From assembly GCF_001661075.1 (NCBI RefSeq), contig NZ_CP014870.1, forward strand, positions 3,430,501 to 3,494,500: 64,000 bases of DNA, read 5' to 3'. A program made the position numbers and the translations under genes. The stretch's first letter is position 1, and each line of letters begins with the position of its first letter. Below the pieces are notes generated by a model. It made no database searches, had not been told where the DNA came from, and saw nothing but the letters and a program-made list of their open reading frames with translations. Positions 1-8,884 of the stretch are shown in pieces. This DNA comes from Pseudomonas silesiensis (GTDB taxonomy: Bacteria > Pseudomonadota > Gammaproteobacteria > Pseudomonadales > Pseudomonadaceae).

Positions 1-1203
1 CTCGGCGAACAGCAACTACGCCAGCAGACGCTGGAAAAAGAGCAAGATCGCCAACTGACCCGCGTCCAGCAACTGGACACCGCGCAGCAGCAATTCACGG
101 TCATCAAAGAGCAACAACAGACTTGCCAGCAGAAACTGGCGCAATTGCTCGGCCAACACACGAGCGCCGAGCAGTGGCAGCAGCAACTCGACCAGGCGGT
201 GGAACAGGCGCGCACTGGCGAAGCAACGGCCAGCCAGCAACTGCAAAGCGTGCGCACGGCACTGGTGCAACTGGCCGCCGAACTCAAGGCGCAGCAGCAA
301 CGCTTGCTCGCACTGGAAACAGAAGATCGCGATTTGAGCGCCAGGATCGCCGACTGGCGCGCCTTGCATCCGGAACTGGATGATGGCGGCCTGGAAAACC
401 TGCTGGGCGTCGACGACCAGCAGGTCAACGAACTGCGCCAGCAATTACAACAAAGCGAAAAAGCCATCGAGCAGGCCAAGGTGCTGCTGCATGAGCGCGA
501 TCAACGGCTGCTCGATCATCAGGCTCAGCACAACGGCAACCTCGACGCCGGGGAACTGGTCACGGCACTTGCCGAACTGCAACAACTGTCGGCCGCCAGC
601 GAACACCAGTGCGCCGAACTGCGAGCCGAACAGGCCGAGGATCAGCGTCGACAGCACGCCAATCAGGCCCTGGCGCAGCAGATCGCCGACGCCTACACCG
701 AGTATCAGCGCTGGGCACGCTTGAATGCACTGATCGGCTCGGCCACCGGCGACACCTTCCGCAAGATCGCCCAGGCCTACAACCTCGACCTGCTGGTGCA
801 CCATGCCAACGTTCAATTGCGCCAGCTGGTGCGGCGCTATCGCCTGAAACGCGGCGGCAGCATGTTGGGATTGCTGGTGATGGACACCGAGATGGGTGAC
901 GAACTGCGTTCGGTGCATTCGCTGTCGGGCGGCGAGACGTTCCTGGTCTCGCTGGCACTGGCATTGGGCCTGGCATCGATGGCCTCGAGCACGCTGAAAA
1001 TCGAATCGCTGTTCATCGATGAAGGCTTTGGCAGTCTCGATCCGGAATCCCTGCAACTGGCCATGGACGCCCTCGACGGCTTGCAGGCCCAGGGGCGCAA
1101 GGTCGCAGTGATTTCCCACGTCCAGGAAATGCACGAGCGCATTCCGGTGCAGATTCAGGTCCGCCGCCAGGGTAACGGCCTGAGTACCCTGGAGGTGAAA
1201 TGA
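1..1203 (+). CDS. sbcC: Exonuclease SbcC, C-terminal part (5' end outside window)
   Basis: The reading frame is open from base 1, so the gene begins upstream of the window. SbcC is the SMC-like ATPase of the SbcCD nuclease, which cuts DNA hairpins and blocked ends in the cytoplasm. Seen here: about 200 residues of Gln/Glu/Leu-rich heptad sequence (one arm of the long coiled coil), then the C-terminal ATPase half with the ABC signature LSGGETFLVSLALALG, the Walker B strand SLFIDEGFGSLD and the H-loop VISHVQEM. The zinc-hook and Walker A halves must lie to the left. The stop codon overlaps the start of the next gene (ATGA), so the two are probably translationally coupled, although the second product has no obvious link to DNA repair. 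Confidence 0.95.
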   Translation, partial: LGEQQLRQQTLEKEQDRQLTRVQQLDTAQQQFTVIKEQQQTCQQKLAQLLGQHTSAEQWQQQLDQAVEQARTGEATASQQLQSVRTALVQLAAELKAQQQRLLALETEDRDLSARIADWRALHPELDDGGLENLLGVDDQQVNELRQQLQQSEKAIEQAKVLLHERDQRLLDHQAQHNGNLDAGELVTALAELQQLSAASEHQCAELRAEQAEDQRRQHANQALAQQIADAYTEYQRWARLNALIGSATGDTFRKIAQAYNLDLLVHHANVQLRQLVRRYRLKRGGSMLGLLVMDTEMGDELRSVHSLSGGETFLVSLALALGLASMASSTLKIESLFIDEGFGSLDPESLQLAMDALDGLQAQGRKVAVISHVQEMHERIPVQIQVRRQGNGLSTLEVK

Positions 1204-1796
1204 ATACCCTGTATTCGTTCCGCCGCTGCCCCTACGCCATGCGGGCGCGCATGGCCCTGCGCTATTGCGGGGTTGCCGTGAACATTGTCGAGGTCAGCCT
1301 GAAGGCCAAACCCGCCGAGATGCTCGCGTTGTCGAGCAAAGGCACGGTGCCGGTGCTGAGCGCTGGCGGTCAGGTGATCGATGAAAGCCTGGACATCATG
1401 CGCTGGGCTTTGGCACAGAACGACCCGCAGGATTGGTTGCTCAAGGATGATCCTGTTGGGCAGCGATGCATCGCCGAGCTGATCGAAGAAAACGATCAGG
1501 TGTTCAAGCTGCAGCTCAATCGCTACAAATACGCCGAGCGTTATCCCGAGCAGCCGATGGAGGTCTATCGCGCCGAGGGTGAAGTGTTTTTGCGCAGGCT
1601 GGATGAGTTGCTGCAATCGCGTGAGTATTTGCTGACGAACCATCCCAGTCTGGCGGATGTGGCGCTGTTGCCGTTCGTGCGGCAATTCGCCCATGTCGAT
1701 CGGGAGTGGTTTGGGCAGACGCCCTACTTGCGTTTGCAGGCCTGGTTGCAGCGGTTTCTAGAGTCGGACCTGTTCACATCAATAATGAAGAAGTAA
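1200..1796 (+). CDS. Glutathione S-transferase family protein
   Basis: A 198-residue protein with an N-terminal thioredoxin-like fold (residues 1-75). A CPYA motif near residue 10 stands where many GSTs and glutaredoxins have their active site, and the cis-proline segment GTVPVL follows at about residue 47. The helical C-terminal half contains the usual SLADVALLPFVRQFAH stretch. Such proteins bind glutathione and either conjugate it to electrophiles or act as thiol reductases; the substrate cannot be told from sequence. The ATG overlaps the sbcC stop codon by four bases. A strong palindrome starts 9 bases after the stop and probably ends the transcript. Confidence 0.9.
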   Translation: MNTLYSFRRCPYAMRARMALRYCGVAVNIVEVSLKAKPAEMLALSSKGTVPVLSAGGQVIDESLDIMRWALAQNDPQDWLLKDDPVGQRCIAELIEENDQVFKLQLNRYKYAERYPEQPMEVYRAEGEVFLRRLDELLQSREYLLTNHPSLADVALLPFVRQFAHVDREWFGQTPYLRLQAWLQRFLESDLFTSIMKK

Positions 1797-1804
1797 CCCA
1801 TCCC

Positions 1805-1880
1805 CTGTAGGAGCGAGGCTTGCCCGCGAAGAGGCCATCAAGACCGCCAAAAGCTTCGCGGGCAAGCCTCGCTCCTACGG
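1805..1880. repeat. REP palindrome pair (REPIN), probable terminator
   Basis: Two 27-base arms (1805-1831 and 1854-1880) are inverted copies with one mismatch. The core is GTAGGAGCGAGGCTTGCCCG and the spacer is 22 bases. The same core recurs at several other intergenic sites in the window. It sits directly after the GST gene and would fold into a very stable hairpin in RNA. Confidence 0.9.
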
Positions 1881-1903
1881 GGAATAGGTTGCGTCTGGAC
1901 CAT

Positions 1904-2161
1904 TCAGGCCAGTACCGAACACATCTCAATCGCCGAGCAATCCACGTGAAAGGGTCCGAAAAATCCTTCCTGGCGCTTGATCGGCGGGTTGCCCGCCAGC
2001 AGACCCAGGGCTGTGGCAGTCTCGATGTTGCGTGCAAGGTTGTGATTGGCTTCGATGGCCCGCGCCACCGACCCCGCCGAGGCATGTCCGATCCCCAGCA
2101 GGGATGAACCATTGGTCATGAACGCCAGGAAGGCGATGACCCAAAGTCTGTACCCTTTCAT
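1904..2161 (-). CDS. Small exported hypothetical protein
   Basis: An 85-residue protein with a hydrophobic N-terminus (WVIAFLAFMTNGSSLLGIG) that reads as a signal peptide or anchor, ending near the AxA of GHASAG. The mature part is a polar helix-like segment with no motif I recognise. Its ATG overlaps the stop of the upstream small gene (ATGA at 2158-2161), which argues that both are real and co-translated. Function unknown. Confidence 0.6.
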   Translation of the reverse strand: MKGYRLWVIAFLAFMTNGSSLLGIGHASAGSVARAIEANHNLARNIETATALGLLAGNPPIKRQEGFFGPFHVDCSAIEMCSVLA

Positions 2162-2370
2162 GCGCCGGCGATCCCCGCGATCTGAGCCTGATCGACCGCC
2201 GCGTTTTGCGCACGGTGTTCAAACTGGATGCCGGGATGAGCGACTTGAATCGGCGCTTCAAAGGTTTGACGCGACTGAGGAGAAAGGCTGAACACCAGGA
2301 CCATGGCCAGGTAGAGACCGATCGCCACATAGGCGCCGCGTTTGGCAGAAGTGAGGATTGTGCTGGCCAT
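2158..2370 (-). CDS. Small membrane hypothetical protein
   Basis: A 70-residue protein starting MASTILTSAKRG. This start was chosen over an ATG six codons upstream because GGAGAA lies 4 bases before it. One predicted membrane segment (about residues 13-32, YVAIGLYLAMVLVFSLSP) is followed by a polar tail rich in Gln and Ala. It overlaps the next small exported gene by four bases, so the two probably form a bicistronic unit whose products sit at the inner membrane or periplasm. No family recognised. Confidence 0.6.
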   Translation of the reverse strand: MASTILTSAKRGAYVAIGLYLAMVLVFSLSPQSRQTFEAPIQVAHPGIQFEHRAQNAAVDQAQIAGIAGA

Positions 2371-2601
2371 GATGTTCTCCGCAGGCATGTTTCGATGCCC
2401 ACAGAATCAATCAAAAAAGTCGTGACAACCACTCAGGCCTATCCATAGTAAACATCAGCTTCGTTGATCATTAAGCCCGTCTATCCCGGTCTTCAATAAA
2501 ACCTATCAAGCGTCCGCGCGCAGCGCTGCAGCGCTTGTTCATGGGCTGGGCAGGCAAAGGAATGGGGAGGGAGAAATGGACAATGATGCGGCGTAAACGC
2601 G

Positions 2602-2676
2602 TTATGCAGGAGCGACATCACTTCATGGCCTTTCGACCCGGGCGGTCGAGCGGCAAGTGATTTCGCTCCTGCATAA
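2602..2676. repeat. Long inverted repeat in intergenic region
   Basis: Arms of 22 bases (2602-2623 and 2655-2676) match with one mismatch; the core is TTATGCAGGAGCGA, and a GC-rich loop encloses GACCCGGGCGGTC. It resembles the REP elements nearby but has a different arm sequence. The rest of the 325-base gap between the two small minus-strand genes shows nothing I can name. Confidence 0.8.
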
Positions 2677-2695
2677 AGTGTGCAGGGTTCAGCTT

Positions 2696-2875
2696 TCAGT
2701 GTTGGCTTTTGTGGTCCAGGGCGGCGTAGAAATTGGCGCTCTGCTGCAGGTATTTCTGGGTGTAGCTCTGGGCGTGGGATTTTTTGTCGCTGATTTCAAC
2801 GCTGGCGCTGACTGGCAGCGCCACGGTGGCGGAGATGGCGGATGCGGCGATCACGGAGAAGAGATTGAAGTTCAT
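2696..2875 (-). CDS. Small secreted hypothetical protein
   Basis: A 59-residue protein starting MNFNLFSVIAASAISATVAL, a typical Sec signal peptide that would be cut near PVSASVE. The mature peptide (about 36 residues) is polar, with the string SHAQSYTQKYLQQSANFYAA. I chose the internal Met at 2875 because the upstream extension lacks signal-peptide character. Small periplasmic proteins of this look are common in fluorescent pseudomonads. Function unknown. Confidence 0.6.
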   Translation of the reverse strand: MNFNLFSVIAASAISATVALPVSASVEISDKKSHAQSYTQKYLQQSANFYAALDHKSQH

Positions 2876-3030
2876 GGCGGTAGTCCTCGAAGTCAGTTGG
2901 CTTGCTTGCCCGGAGGGGCCGTGGAGCAAACTTAACCTTCGAGGTTGGCGCCTTGAAATCTTTTGTAGCAGTAGCAGATATCAGCGTCATTAATACAAGG
3001 GTGCAGGCCCCATCAACCAGGGCCTGCGGC

Positions 3031-4206
3031 CTATTGACGCACCAGGAACTTGAGATCGCTCGGGGCATCCATTGGCAATTTCTGCACGGTTTTGCCCAGC
3101 AGGCCGGTCTTGGCATCGCGCTCGACGACGACAATCTGGTTGCTTTTCTGGTTAGCGATCAACAGGAACTTGCCGCTCGGATCGAGGCTGAACTCGCGCG
3201 GATGATCACCTTCCACGGAGCGGCGCTGCAGCTCCTTGAGGTGGCCCGACGCTGGATCGATGGCGAACACCAGTACCTGATTGGCCGTGCCTCGGTTGCT
3301 GACGTAGAGGAACTTGTCATCGGCCGAAGCATGCAGTGCCGCTGCGGCCTTGTCCGACACTGGCTGACCCGCCGCCAGGTCGACCATTTGCGTCTGTTCC
3401 AGCTGACCGTCGCGGTAGTCGAACACCGCCACCTGGGCGCTCATTTCCATGGTCAGCCACGCGTGTTTGCCATCGGCGCTGAACAGCAGGTGCCGTGGTC
3501 CGCTGCCGGGTGGCAACTGAACCGCGGCCGGTTTGGCCCCGATTAACGGGAGGTCCGGATTGGCCTTGGGGTCGAAGCGATAGACAAAAATCCGGTCCGC
3601 CCCCAGGTCATTGGAAAACACGTAGCGCCCGTCCGGCGCTGAAACCGTCGAATGCACATGGGCCGACATCTGCCGCTCGGGATTGACCCGGCTCGAAGGA
3701 TGACTGCTCATTTGCACCACGGGCTGGAGCTTGCCGTCGGCCCCCACCGGCAACACCGCCAGGGTGCCGCCGGGATCTTCGACCACCGAGTAGTTGCTGA
3801 CAAACAGGTGACTGCCCTCTGCGCTGAGGCTCGAATGCGTCGGCTCGTTGCCCAGGCTCTGCACCTGATTGATCAGGCTCAGCTCATGGGTTTTGGGATC
3901 GATCGCATAACTGCTGACGCGCCCTACCGGATCAGCCTGCCCCGGGCCGTTTTCGTTGACCACGAACAATCGGCGCTGATCCCTGGACAGGGTCAGCCAT
4001 GACGGGTTTTCGCTGTTGACCACTTGCAAGGGACTGGCGTCGATCTGCCCGGTTGAACTGTCGAACTTCAGCCGGTAAATCCCTTGGCTCTGGCCGGCGG
4101 TGTAAGAACCGACCAACAGCTGATATTCCTCAGCCGTCGCCGTCTGCACGCCCATCGCGCCAACACTGCCTGCGATCAACAGTGGCCAGAGATTACGCAT
4201 CCTCAT
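3031..4206 (-). CDS. Lactonase-family seven-bladed beta-propeller protein (secreted)
   Basis: About 391 residues. The N-terminus MRMRNLWPLLIAGSVGAMG...TATA is a signal peptide, so the protein is periplasmic or secreted. The body is the repeated blade pattern of the 6-phosphogluconolactonase (Pgl/YbhE) beta-propeller family, for example NPSWLTLSRDQRRLFVVNE, GTLAVLPVGADGKL, SGPRHLLFSADGKHAWLT and PREFSLDPSGKFLLIANQ. A secreted form is unlikely to act in the cytosolic pentose phosphate pathway; a role on extracellular lactones is an inference. The start overlaps the 3' end of the next gene upstream, with GAGGACG as ribosome site. A second Met two codons later is an alternative start. Confidence 0.85.
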   Translation of the reverse strand: MRMRNLWPLLIAGSVGAMGVQTATAEEYQLLVGSYTAGQSQGIYRLKFDSSTGQIDASPLQVVNSENPSWLTLSRDQRRLFVVNENGPGQADPVGRVSSYAIDPKTHELSLINQVQSLGNEPTHSSLSAEGSHLFVSNYSVVEDPGGTLAVLPVGADGKLQPVVQMSSHPSSRVNPERQMSAHVHSTVSAPDGRYVFSNDLGADRIFVYRFDPKANPDLPLIGAKPAAVQLPPGSGPRHLLFSADGKHAWLTMEMSAQVAVFDYRDGQLEQTQMVDLAAGQPVSDKAAAALHASADDKFLYVSNRGTANQVLVFAIDPASGHLKELQRRSVEGDHPREFSLDPSGKFLLIANQKSNQIVVVERDAKTGLLGKTVQKLPMDAPSDLKFLVRQ

Positions 4207-4489
4207 TCGTTTCGTCCTCATCGTCGCCACCGCCGAACGCTTCCATCGGCAACAGCCGGTGCTCGCCGGAATCACCGGTGATGATCCAGCTCTTCAAATC
4301 CGGGTCGAACGTTGCCGCCGCGATCTGCGCCTTGCTGAACTCCCAGCGTTTGAGCGCCCTGCCGTCCATGCATTCGATGTGCAGGTTGTCGTCCTCATCG
4401 AGGGAGAAATCGAAGGCGTGCAGCCCGTCGATTTCCAGCATGTCGCAGTGTTCGAGGGCGTCGAGCAAGGTGTCGGTTGAGGCAGTCAT
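4193..4489 (-). CDS. Small acidic conserved hypothetical protein (DUF5629-like)
   Basis: A 98-residue acidic protein from MTASTDTLLDALEHCDMLEI, ending in a run of Asp/Glu (GGGDDEDETNEDA). It has short beta-strand-like stretches around FDFSLDEDDNLHIECMDG and WIITGDSGEHRLLPMEAF. I recall Pseudomonas proteins of this look as DUF5629, without known function. It overlaps the downstream lactonase gene by 14 bases and is likely co-transcribed with it. The start was chosen at the internal Met because the upstream extension is Arg/Pro-rich low-quality sequence. Confidence 0.75.
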   Translation of the reverse strand: MTASTDTLLDALEHCDMLEIDGLHAFDFSLDEDDNLHIECMDGRALKRWEFSKAQIAAATFDPDLKSWIITGDSGEHRLLPMEAFGGGDDEDETNEDA

Positions 4490-4600
4490 GGCAGTCGATC
4501 TCTGGGCAAAGACGCAATGATAGCGCAATGTGGGGGCAGGCCTGCGCCGACCCAAAAACTCCCACACAACACCGCCCCCTGTAGGGTTTGTGCTTGGCCG

Positions 4601-6181
4601 TTAGAGGGCGTCGCGGGTTGGTTGACCGTCCACCAGGCGCTGAATGCGCAGCGGATTGGCATTCTTCAACGCCTGCGGCAGCAAGCTGTCCGGGTAGTTC
4701 TGGAAACACACCGGCCGCAGGAAGCGATCGATCGCCAAGGTGCCCACCGACGTCCCGCGCGCATCCGATGTCGCTGGATACGGCCCGCCATGGACCATCG
4801 AATCGCAGACTTCCACGCCAGTCGGGTAGCCGTTGAGCAGGATCCGTCCGACCTTTTGTTCCAGCAACGCCGTCAGCTCGCCGAACTGCTCGAAGTCCGT
4901 CGGTTCGCCAATGATGGTCGCCGTCAACTGACCGTGCAGACCGTTCAACGCGGCGCTGAGTTGCGCCTGGTCCGCGACTTCGACGAACACCGTAGTCGGC
5001 CCGAACACTTCCTCTTGCAGCACTTCATCGCCATCGAGCAACAGACTGATATCGGCCTTGAACAGCTGGGGCTGGGCATGATTGCCCTGTTGCGGGCTGC
5101 CGGCCAGGTGTTCGATGCGCGGATGCGCGAGGAGTTTTTGCAGGCCCTTGCCATAGCTGCTCAAGGTGCCGGCGTTGAGCATGGTCTGCGCCGGCTGATC
5201 ATTTATCAACCCTGCCACTTGCTGCACGAAGGCGCTGAACTGCGGCGAACGAACCCCGATCACCAGTCCCGGATTGGTGCAGAACTGGCCACAGCCTTGC
5301 ACCACTGAAGCGCTCAGGTCACGGGCCACGCTTTCAGCACGCGCTACCAGGGCCTGGGGCAGCACGATCACCGGGTTGATGCTCGACATTTCGGCGAACA
5401 CCGGGATCGGCTGTGGACGGGCGGCGGCCATGTCGCACAACGCCCGCCCCCCCTTGAGCGAGCCGGTGAAACCCACCGCCTGGATCGCCGGGTGCTTGAC
5501 CAGCGCTTCGCCGACACCGCTGCCGTAGATCATGTTGAACACGCCAGCCGGCATCGCGGTTTTGTCTGCGGCGCGCAGGATGGCATCGGCGACCCATTCA
5601 GCCGTCGCCATGTGCCCGCTATGGGCCTTGAACACCACGGGGCAGCCGGCTGCCAATGCCGACGCCGTGTCACCGCCGGCCGTGGAAAAGGCCAAGGGAA
5701 AATTGCTCGCGCCAAACACTGCCACCGGTCCCAGGCCGATCCGGTACTGGCGCAGGTCGGGACGTGGCAACGGCTTGCGTTCCGGCAAGGCCCGGTCGAT
5801 GCGGGCACCATAGAAATCACCGCGCCGCAGCACTTTGGCGAACAGGCGCATCTGGCCGCTGGTCCGACCGCGCTCGCCCTGAATCCGTGCGGCCGGCAAC
5901 GCGGTTTCCCGGCAGACCACGGCGACGAACTCATCGCCCAGGGCGTCGAGTTCATCCGCTACGGCATCAAGAAACTGCGCCCGACGCTCGGCACTCAGGC
6001 TGCGGTATGCCGGATAAGCGGCGGCGGCAGCCTTGGCGGCGGCGTCGACTTCTTCCGGGGTGGCCTGGTAGAAATCATGGGGCAAGGCTTCGCCGGTGCT
6101 GGCGTCGACGCTTTTAACGATGACAGTGCCGCCAGCACGGCGCTGGCCGCCGATGTAGTTGTGGCCAAGAATCCGGGTCAT
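4601..6181 (-). CDS. Alpha-ketoglutarate semialdehyde dehydrogenase (aldehyde dehydrogenase, NADP+)
   Basis: 526 residues, the length of the long KGSADH-type aldehyde dehydrogenases. Catalytic features: N160 in FGASNFPLAF, E264 in VFAEMSSINP and the nucleophile C301 in GCGQFCTNPG. It oxidises 2-oxoglutarate semialdehyde to 2-oxoglutarate, the last step of non-phosphorylating pentonate or hexarate catabolism. It follows the FAH-family gene by 10 bases on the same strand, and GAGGAG precedes the chosen ATG (an in-frame Met 17 codons upstream lies in the previous gene). The neighbouring L-arabinonate-type dehydratase makes a pentonate route the best guess. Confidence 0.9.
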   Translation of the reverse strand: MTRILGHNYIGGQRRAGGTVIVKSVDASTGEALPHDFYQATPEEVDAAAKAAAAAYPAYRSLSAERRAQFLDAVADELDALGDEFVAVVCRETALPAARIQGERGRTSGQMRLFAKVLRRGDFYGARIDRALPERKPLPRPDLRQYRIGLGPVAVFGASNFPLAFSTAGGDTASALAAGCPVVFKAHSGHMATAEWVADAILRAADKTAMPAGVFNMIYGSGVGEALVKHPAIQAVGFTGSLKGGRALCDMAAARPQPIPVFAEMSSINPVIVLPQALVARAESVARDLSASVVQGCGQFCTNPGLVIGVRSPQFSAFVQQVAGLINDQPAQTMLNAGTLSSYGKGLQKLLAHPRIEHLAGSPQQGNHAQPQLFKADISLLLDGDEVLQEEVFGPTTVFVEVADQAQLSAALNGLHGQLTATIIGEPTDFEQFGELTALLEQKVGRILLNGYPTGVEVCDSMVHGGPYPATSDARGTSVGTLAIDRFLRPVCFQNYPDSLLPQALKNANPLRIQRLVDGQPTRDAL

Positions 6182-6191
6182 GTAAATCTCC

Positions 6192-7184
6192 TCAAAGGGT
6201 GCCGACGGTGCCGGGTTCGAACGCCGCTTCAACGGGTTTGATGCCGTTGATCAACGGCGCACCGAACTCGGCCTGGCTGATCTCGAACACGTCACCCGGT
6301 CGGGTGCGAATGCCGTCGGCGAAAGACAAGGTGGCGGTGCCGAAGAAGTGGATATGCACATCCCCCGGACGCAGGAACTGACTGTATTTGAAATGGTGGT
6401 ACTCGAGGTTTTCCAGGCTATGGCACATGTTGGCTTCGCCGCTGAGAAACTCGTTTTGCCACAGCACCTCGCCGTCGCGCAGGATGCGGCTGGTGCCTGC
6501 CAGGTGCCGGGGTAGCTCACCGACCCGAAGTTCCGGCCCATAACTGCAACTGCGCAATTTCGAGTGGGCCAGATACAGGTAATTCTTGCGTTCCATCACG
6601 TGATCGGAAAACTCGTTGCCGACGGCAAAACCCAGGCGCCAGGGTTTGCCATCCTGGCCGATGACGTACAGGCCACCGAGCTCAGGTTCTTCACCGGCAT
6701 CTTCGGCAAAGGGTGGCAGCGGGAACGGTTGGCCCGGACGCACGACAATGCTGCCGTCGCCCTTGTAGAACCATTCCGGTTGCACACCGGCCTCCCCCGC
6801 AGCTGGCTTGCCGCCTTCTACGCCCCACTTGAAGATACGCATGGTGTCGGTCATCGCAGCTTCGTCACCGGCCTGCTGATGCATCTTGTCCCGTGCAGAG
6901 GCGCTGCCCAGATGGGTCAGGCCGGTGCCGCTGACCAGCATGTGCGCCGGGTCCGGATGGTCCAGCGGCGGTAAAATACGTAGCGTGGCCAACAGCTGTG
7001 CATAGTCATGGCTGATGCCCAGGCCTTGGGTTTTCACCTGCTGCTCCAGGTTGACGCCGGCCTCGATCGCTGCCAAAGCCAGGTCGCGAACCGTACCTGC
7101 GTCCTGCACTTCGCGCACCCGATCGTCTTCGACCACGCCAACGCGGCGCTCGCCGTTACTCAATTCGAACTGAACCAAACGCAT
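6192..7184 (-). CDS. FAH-superfamily 2-keto-3-deoxy-pentonate dehydratase candidate (AraD1/GguC type)
   Basis: 330 residues with the C-terminal fold of the fumarylacetoacetate hydrolase superfamily: GNEFSDHVMERKNYLYLAHSK, then a block around CSYGPELRVG and the end motif THxFFG-like (HIHFFGTATLSFADGI). It resembles proteins called AraD1 or GguC, found beside pentose/pentonate genes. In this cluster the step from 2-keto-3-deoxy-pentonate to 2-oxoglutarate semialdehyde has no DapA-type enzyme, so I infer this protein does it. AGGAGA precedes the ATG. It lies between the transporter and the semialdehyde dehydrogenase on the same strand. Confidence 0.8.
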   Translation of the reverse strand: MRLVQFELSNGERRVGVVEDDRVREVQDAGTVRDLALAAIEAGVNLEQQVKTQGLGISHDYAQLLATLRILPPLDHPDPAHMLVSGTGLTHLGSASARDKMHQQAGDEAAMTDTMRIFKWGVEGGKPAAGEAGVQPEWFYKGDGSIVVRPGQPFPLPPFAEDAGEEPELGGLYVIGQDGKPWRLGFAVGNEFSDHVMERKNYLYLAHSKLRSCSYGPELRVGELPRHLAGTSRILRDGEVLWQNEFLSGEANMCHSLENLEYHHFKYSQFLRPGDVHIHFFGTATLSFADGIRTRPGDVFEISQAEFGAPLINGIKPVEAAFEPGTVGTL

Positions 7185-7226
7185 GGTTTTTCTCCTGTAA
7201 TCAAAACTTCAATACAACGCCAAGCC

Positions 7227-7336
7227 CCTGTAGGAGCTGGCTTGTCGGATCGCCGCACCGCAGCGAAGACGGCGGCACATCCAATATCAATGTCGACTGA
7301 CACACCGCCTTCGCCGGCAAGCCTGGCTCCTACAGG
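7227..7336. repeat. REP-like inverted repeat pair
   Basis: CCTGTAGGAGCTGGCTTG at 7227-7244 is repeated in inverted, imperfect form ending at 7336. It lies between the MFS transporter gene and the FAH-family gene and may attenuate or stabilise the polycistronic message. Confidence 0.8.
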
Positions 7337-7368
7337 TCCGTATCAGGTCCGTGATAGAGGTGTGTGCG

Positions 7369-8691
7369 TCAAGTACGGCTCGCCCCCCGGGCACTGGCCG
7401 CAAACTGATCAGCCGGCAGCACATGCCTGCGCTCCAGCACGCGATACACCACGCCGGTCAGGATCAACCCGAACACCATCACGGCGGACAGGAAGTACAA
7501 CCCCGAAGCCAGATTGCCGGTGTACTCCTTCAACGCGCCGATCACGAACGGCCCGATGTAGCCACCCAGGTTGCCCACCGAATTGATCAAGGCGATCCCG
7601 GCCGCCGCACTGGCGCCGGCAAAGAAACGACCCGGCAAGGTCCAGAACACTGCCGTGCAGGAAAACAGCGCGAACGCCACCAGGCACAACGCGGCCAATT
7701 GCAGCACCGGCACCGTCAGCCAGGCGCTGAGGAACAGACCGATGGCGCCCAACACGTAAAGCACGGCCAGGTGCCCGTAACGATCATTCAAGCGATCGGA
7801 ACTGCGTGGAATGATCAGCAACCCAATGATCCCGAAGATGTAGGGCACCGACGACACGAAGCCGGTCACCAGATCGGTCCCGCCGAATTGCTTGATCAAG
7901 GTCGGCAGCCACAAACCCAGGCCATAGATGCTCAGGGTCACCGGCAGATAAAACAGCGCCAGCAGCAACACCCGTTTGTCCTTGAGCGCATGCAGCGGAT
8001 TGCCGTGGCGGGTCTGGCCGTATTCCTCAAGGTCCTTTTTCAGTTCGCCGGTCAGCCAGTCCTTCTCCGCCTGATCCATCCATTTCACTTGCTTGGGCCC
8101 ATCGGGCAGCCAGCGCAGTACCGGCCAGGTCAACAGGATTGCCGGCGTGCCGATGACGATGAACAGCCACTGCCAACCGTGCAGACCCAGGATGCCGTCC
8201 ATGCCGAGCAGGCCGCCGGACACTGGACCGGTGATCAGCATGGCGATGGGTTGGGACAGGATGAACAACCCGAGGATCTTGCCGCGATGGCGAACCGGGA
8301 ACCACTGGGTGATGTAGTAGAGAACGCCCGGGAAGAACCCGGCCTCGGCGGCGCCGAGCAGGAAGCGCATCACATAGAAGCTGTGCGGCCCCTGGACGAA
8401 GGCCATGCCGATGGTGATGGCGCCCCAGGTGACCATGATTCGCGCAAACCAGCGTCGCGCGCCGAAACGTTCGAGCATCAGGTTGCTGGGGATTTCCAGC
8501 AGGAAGTAACCAATGAAGAACAGCCCGGCACCCAGGCCGTAGGCGGCGTCACCGATGCCGATATCGGCGCCCATGTGCAGCTTGGCAAAGCCTACGGCGG
8601 AGCGATCCACATAGGCGATCAGGTATAGCAGGATCAGGAAGGGAATCAGTTTGAGTGTGATGCGACGTATCAGCCGCAGTTCCTGGCTCAT
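7369..8691 (-). CDS. MFS transporter, anion:cation symporter family (sugar acid uptake)
   Basis: 440 residues with about 12 hydrophobic membrane segments. The loop between segments 2 and 3 carries LERFGARRWFARIMVTWG, and PSNLMLERFG precedes it; this is the signature of the ACS family (D-galactonate, glucarate and phthalate permeases). It probably imports a sugar acid together with protons. GGAGA sits 8 bases before the ATG. It is the first gene of the minus-strand arm and faces the dehydratase gene across a 193-base control region. The exact substrate (arabinonate, xylonate or another aldonate) is inferred from neighbours only. Confidence 0.88.
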   Translation of the reverse strand: MSQELRLIRRITLKLIPFLILLYLIAYVDRSAVGFAKLHMGADIGIGDAAYGLGAGLFFIGYFLLEIPSNLMLERFGARRWFARIMVTWGAITIGMAFVQGPHSFYVMRFLLGAAEAGFFPGVLYYITQWFPVRHRGKILGLFILSQPIAMLITGPVSGGLLGMDGILGLHGWQWLFIVIGTPAILLTWPVLRWLPDGPKQVKWMDQAEKDWLTGELKKDLEEYGQTRHGNPLHALKDKRVLLLALFYLPVTLSIYGLGLWLPTLIKQFGGTDLVTGFVSSVPYIFGIIGLLIIPRSSDRLNDRYGHLAVLYVLGAIGLFLSAWLTVPVLQLAALCLVAFALFSCTAVFWTLPGRFFAGASAAAGIALINSVGNLGGYIGPFVIGALKEYTGNLASGLYFLSAVMVFGLILTGVVYRVLERRHVLPADQFAASARGASRT

Positions 8692-8778
8692 GAGATCGGT
8701 CTCCGATTGTTGTTGTTATAGAACCTCGGGGGACGCCTCTCGCGGAAAACCGCCAGGGCCATCCCTCCGTTGAAAGCG

Positions 8779-8870
8779 ACTATATAGTAATACTATTTAA
8801 TCAACAACACTTCCAAACAGACCCATTTGCGCTTATGTTAAGCGTCAGCACGAACTATATAGTCATACAA
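8779..8870. promoter_or_regulatory. Divergent control region with two GntR/FadR-type operator candidates
   Basis: The perfect palindrome ACTATATAGT occurs at 8779-8788 and again at 8854-8863, 75 bases apart. Each is followed by a nearly identical extension, giving TAGTAATACTA (8785-8795) and TAGTCATACAA (8860-8870). Both fit the T-N-GT-NNN-AC-N-A operator form known for FadR-type GntR regulators, and such a regulator is encoded at 10680. One site lies near each divergent gene, so the regulator could repress both arms and be released by a pathway sugar acid. Sites are seen; binding is inferred. Confidence 0.65.
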
Positions 8871-8884
8871 TAAGAGAATCGATC

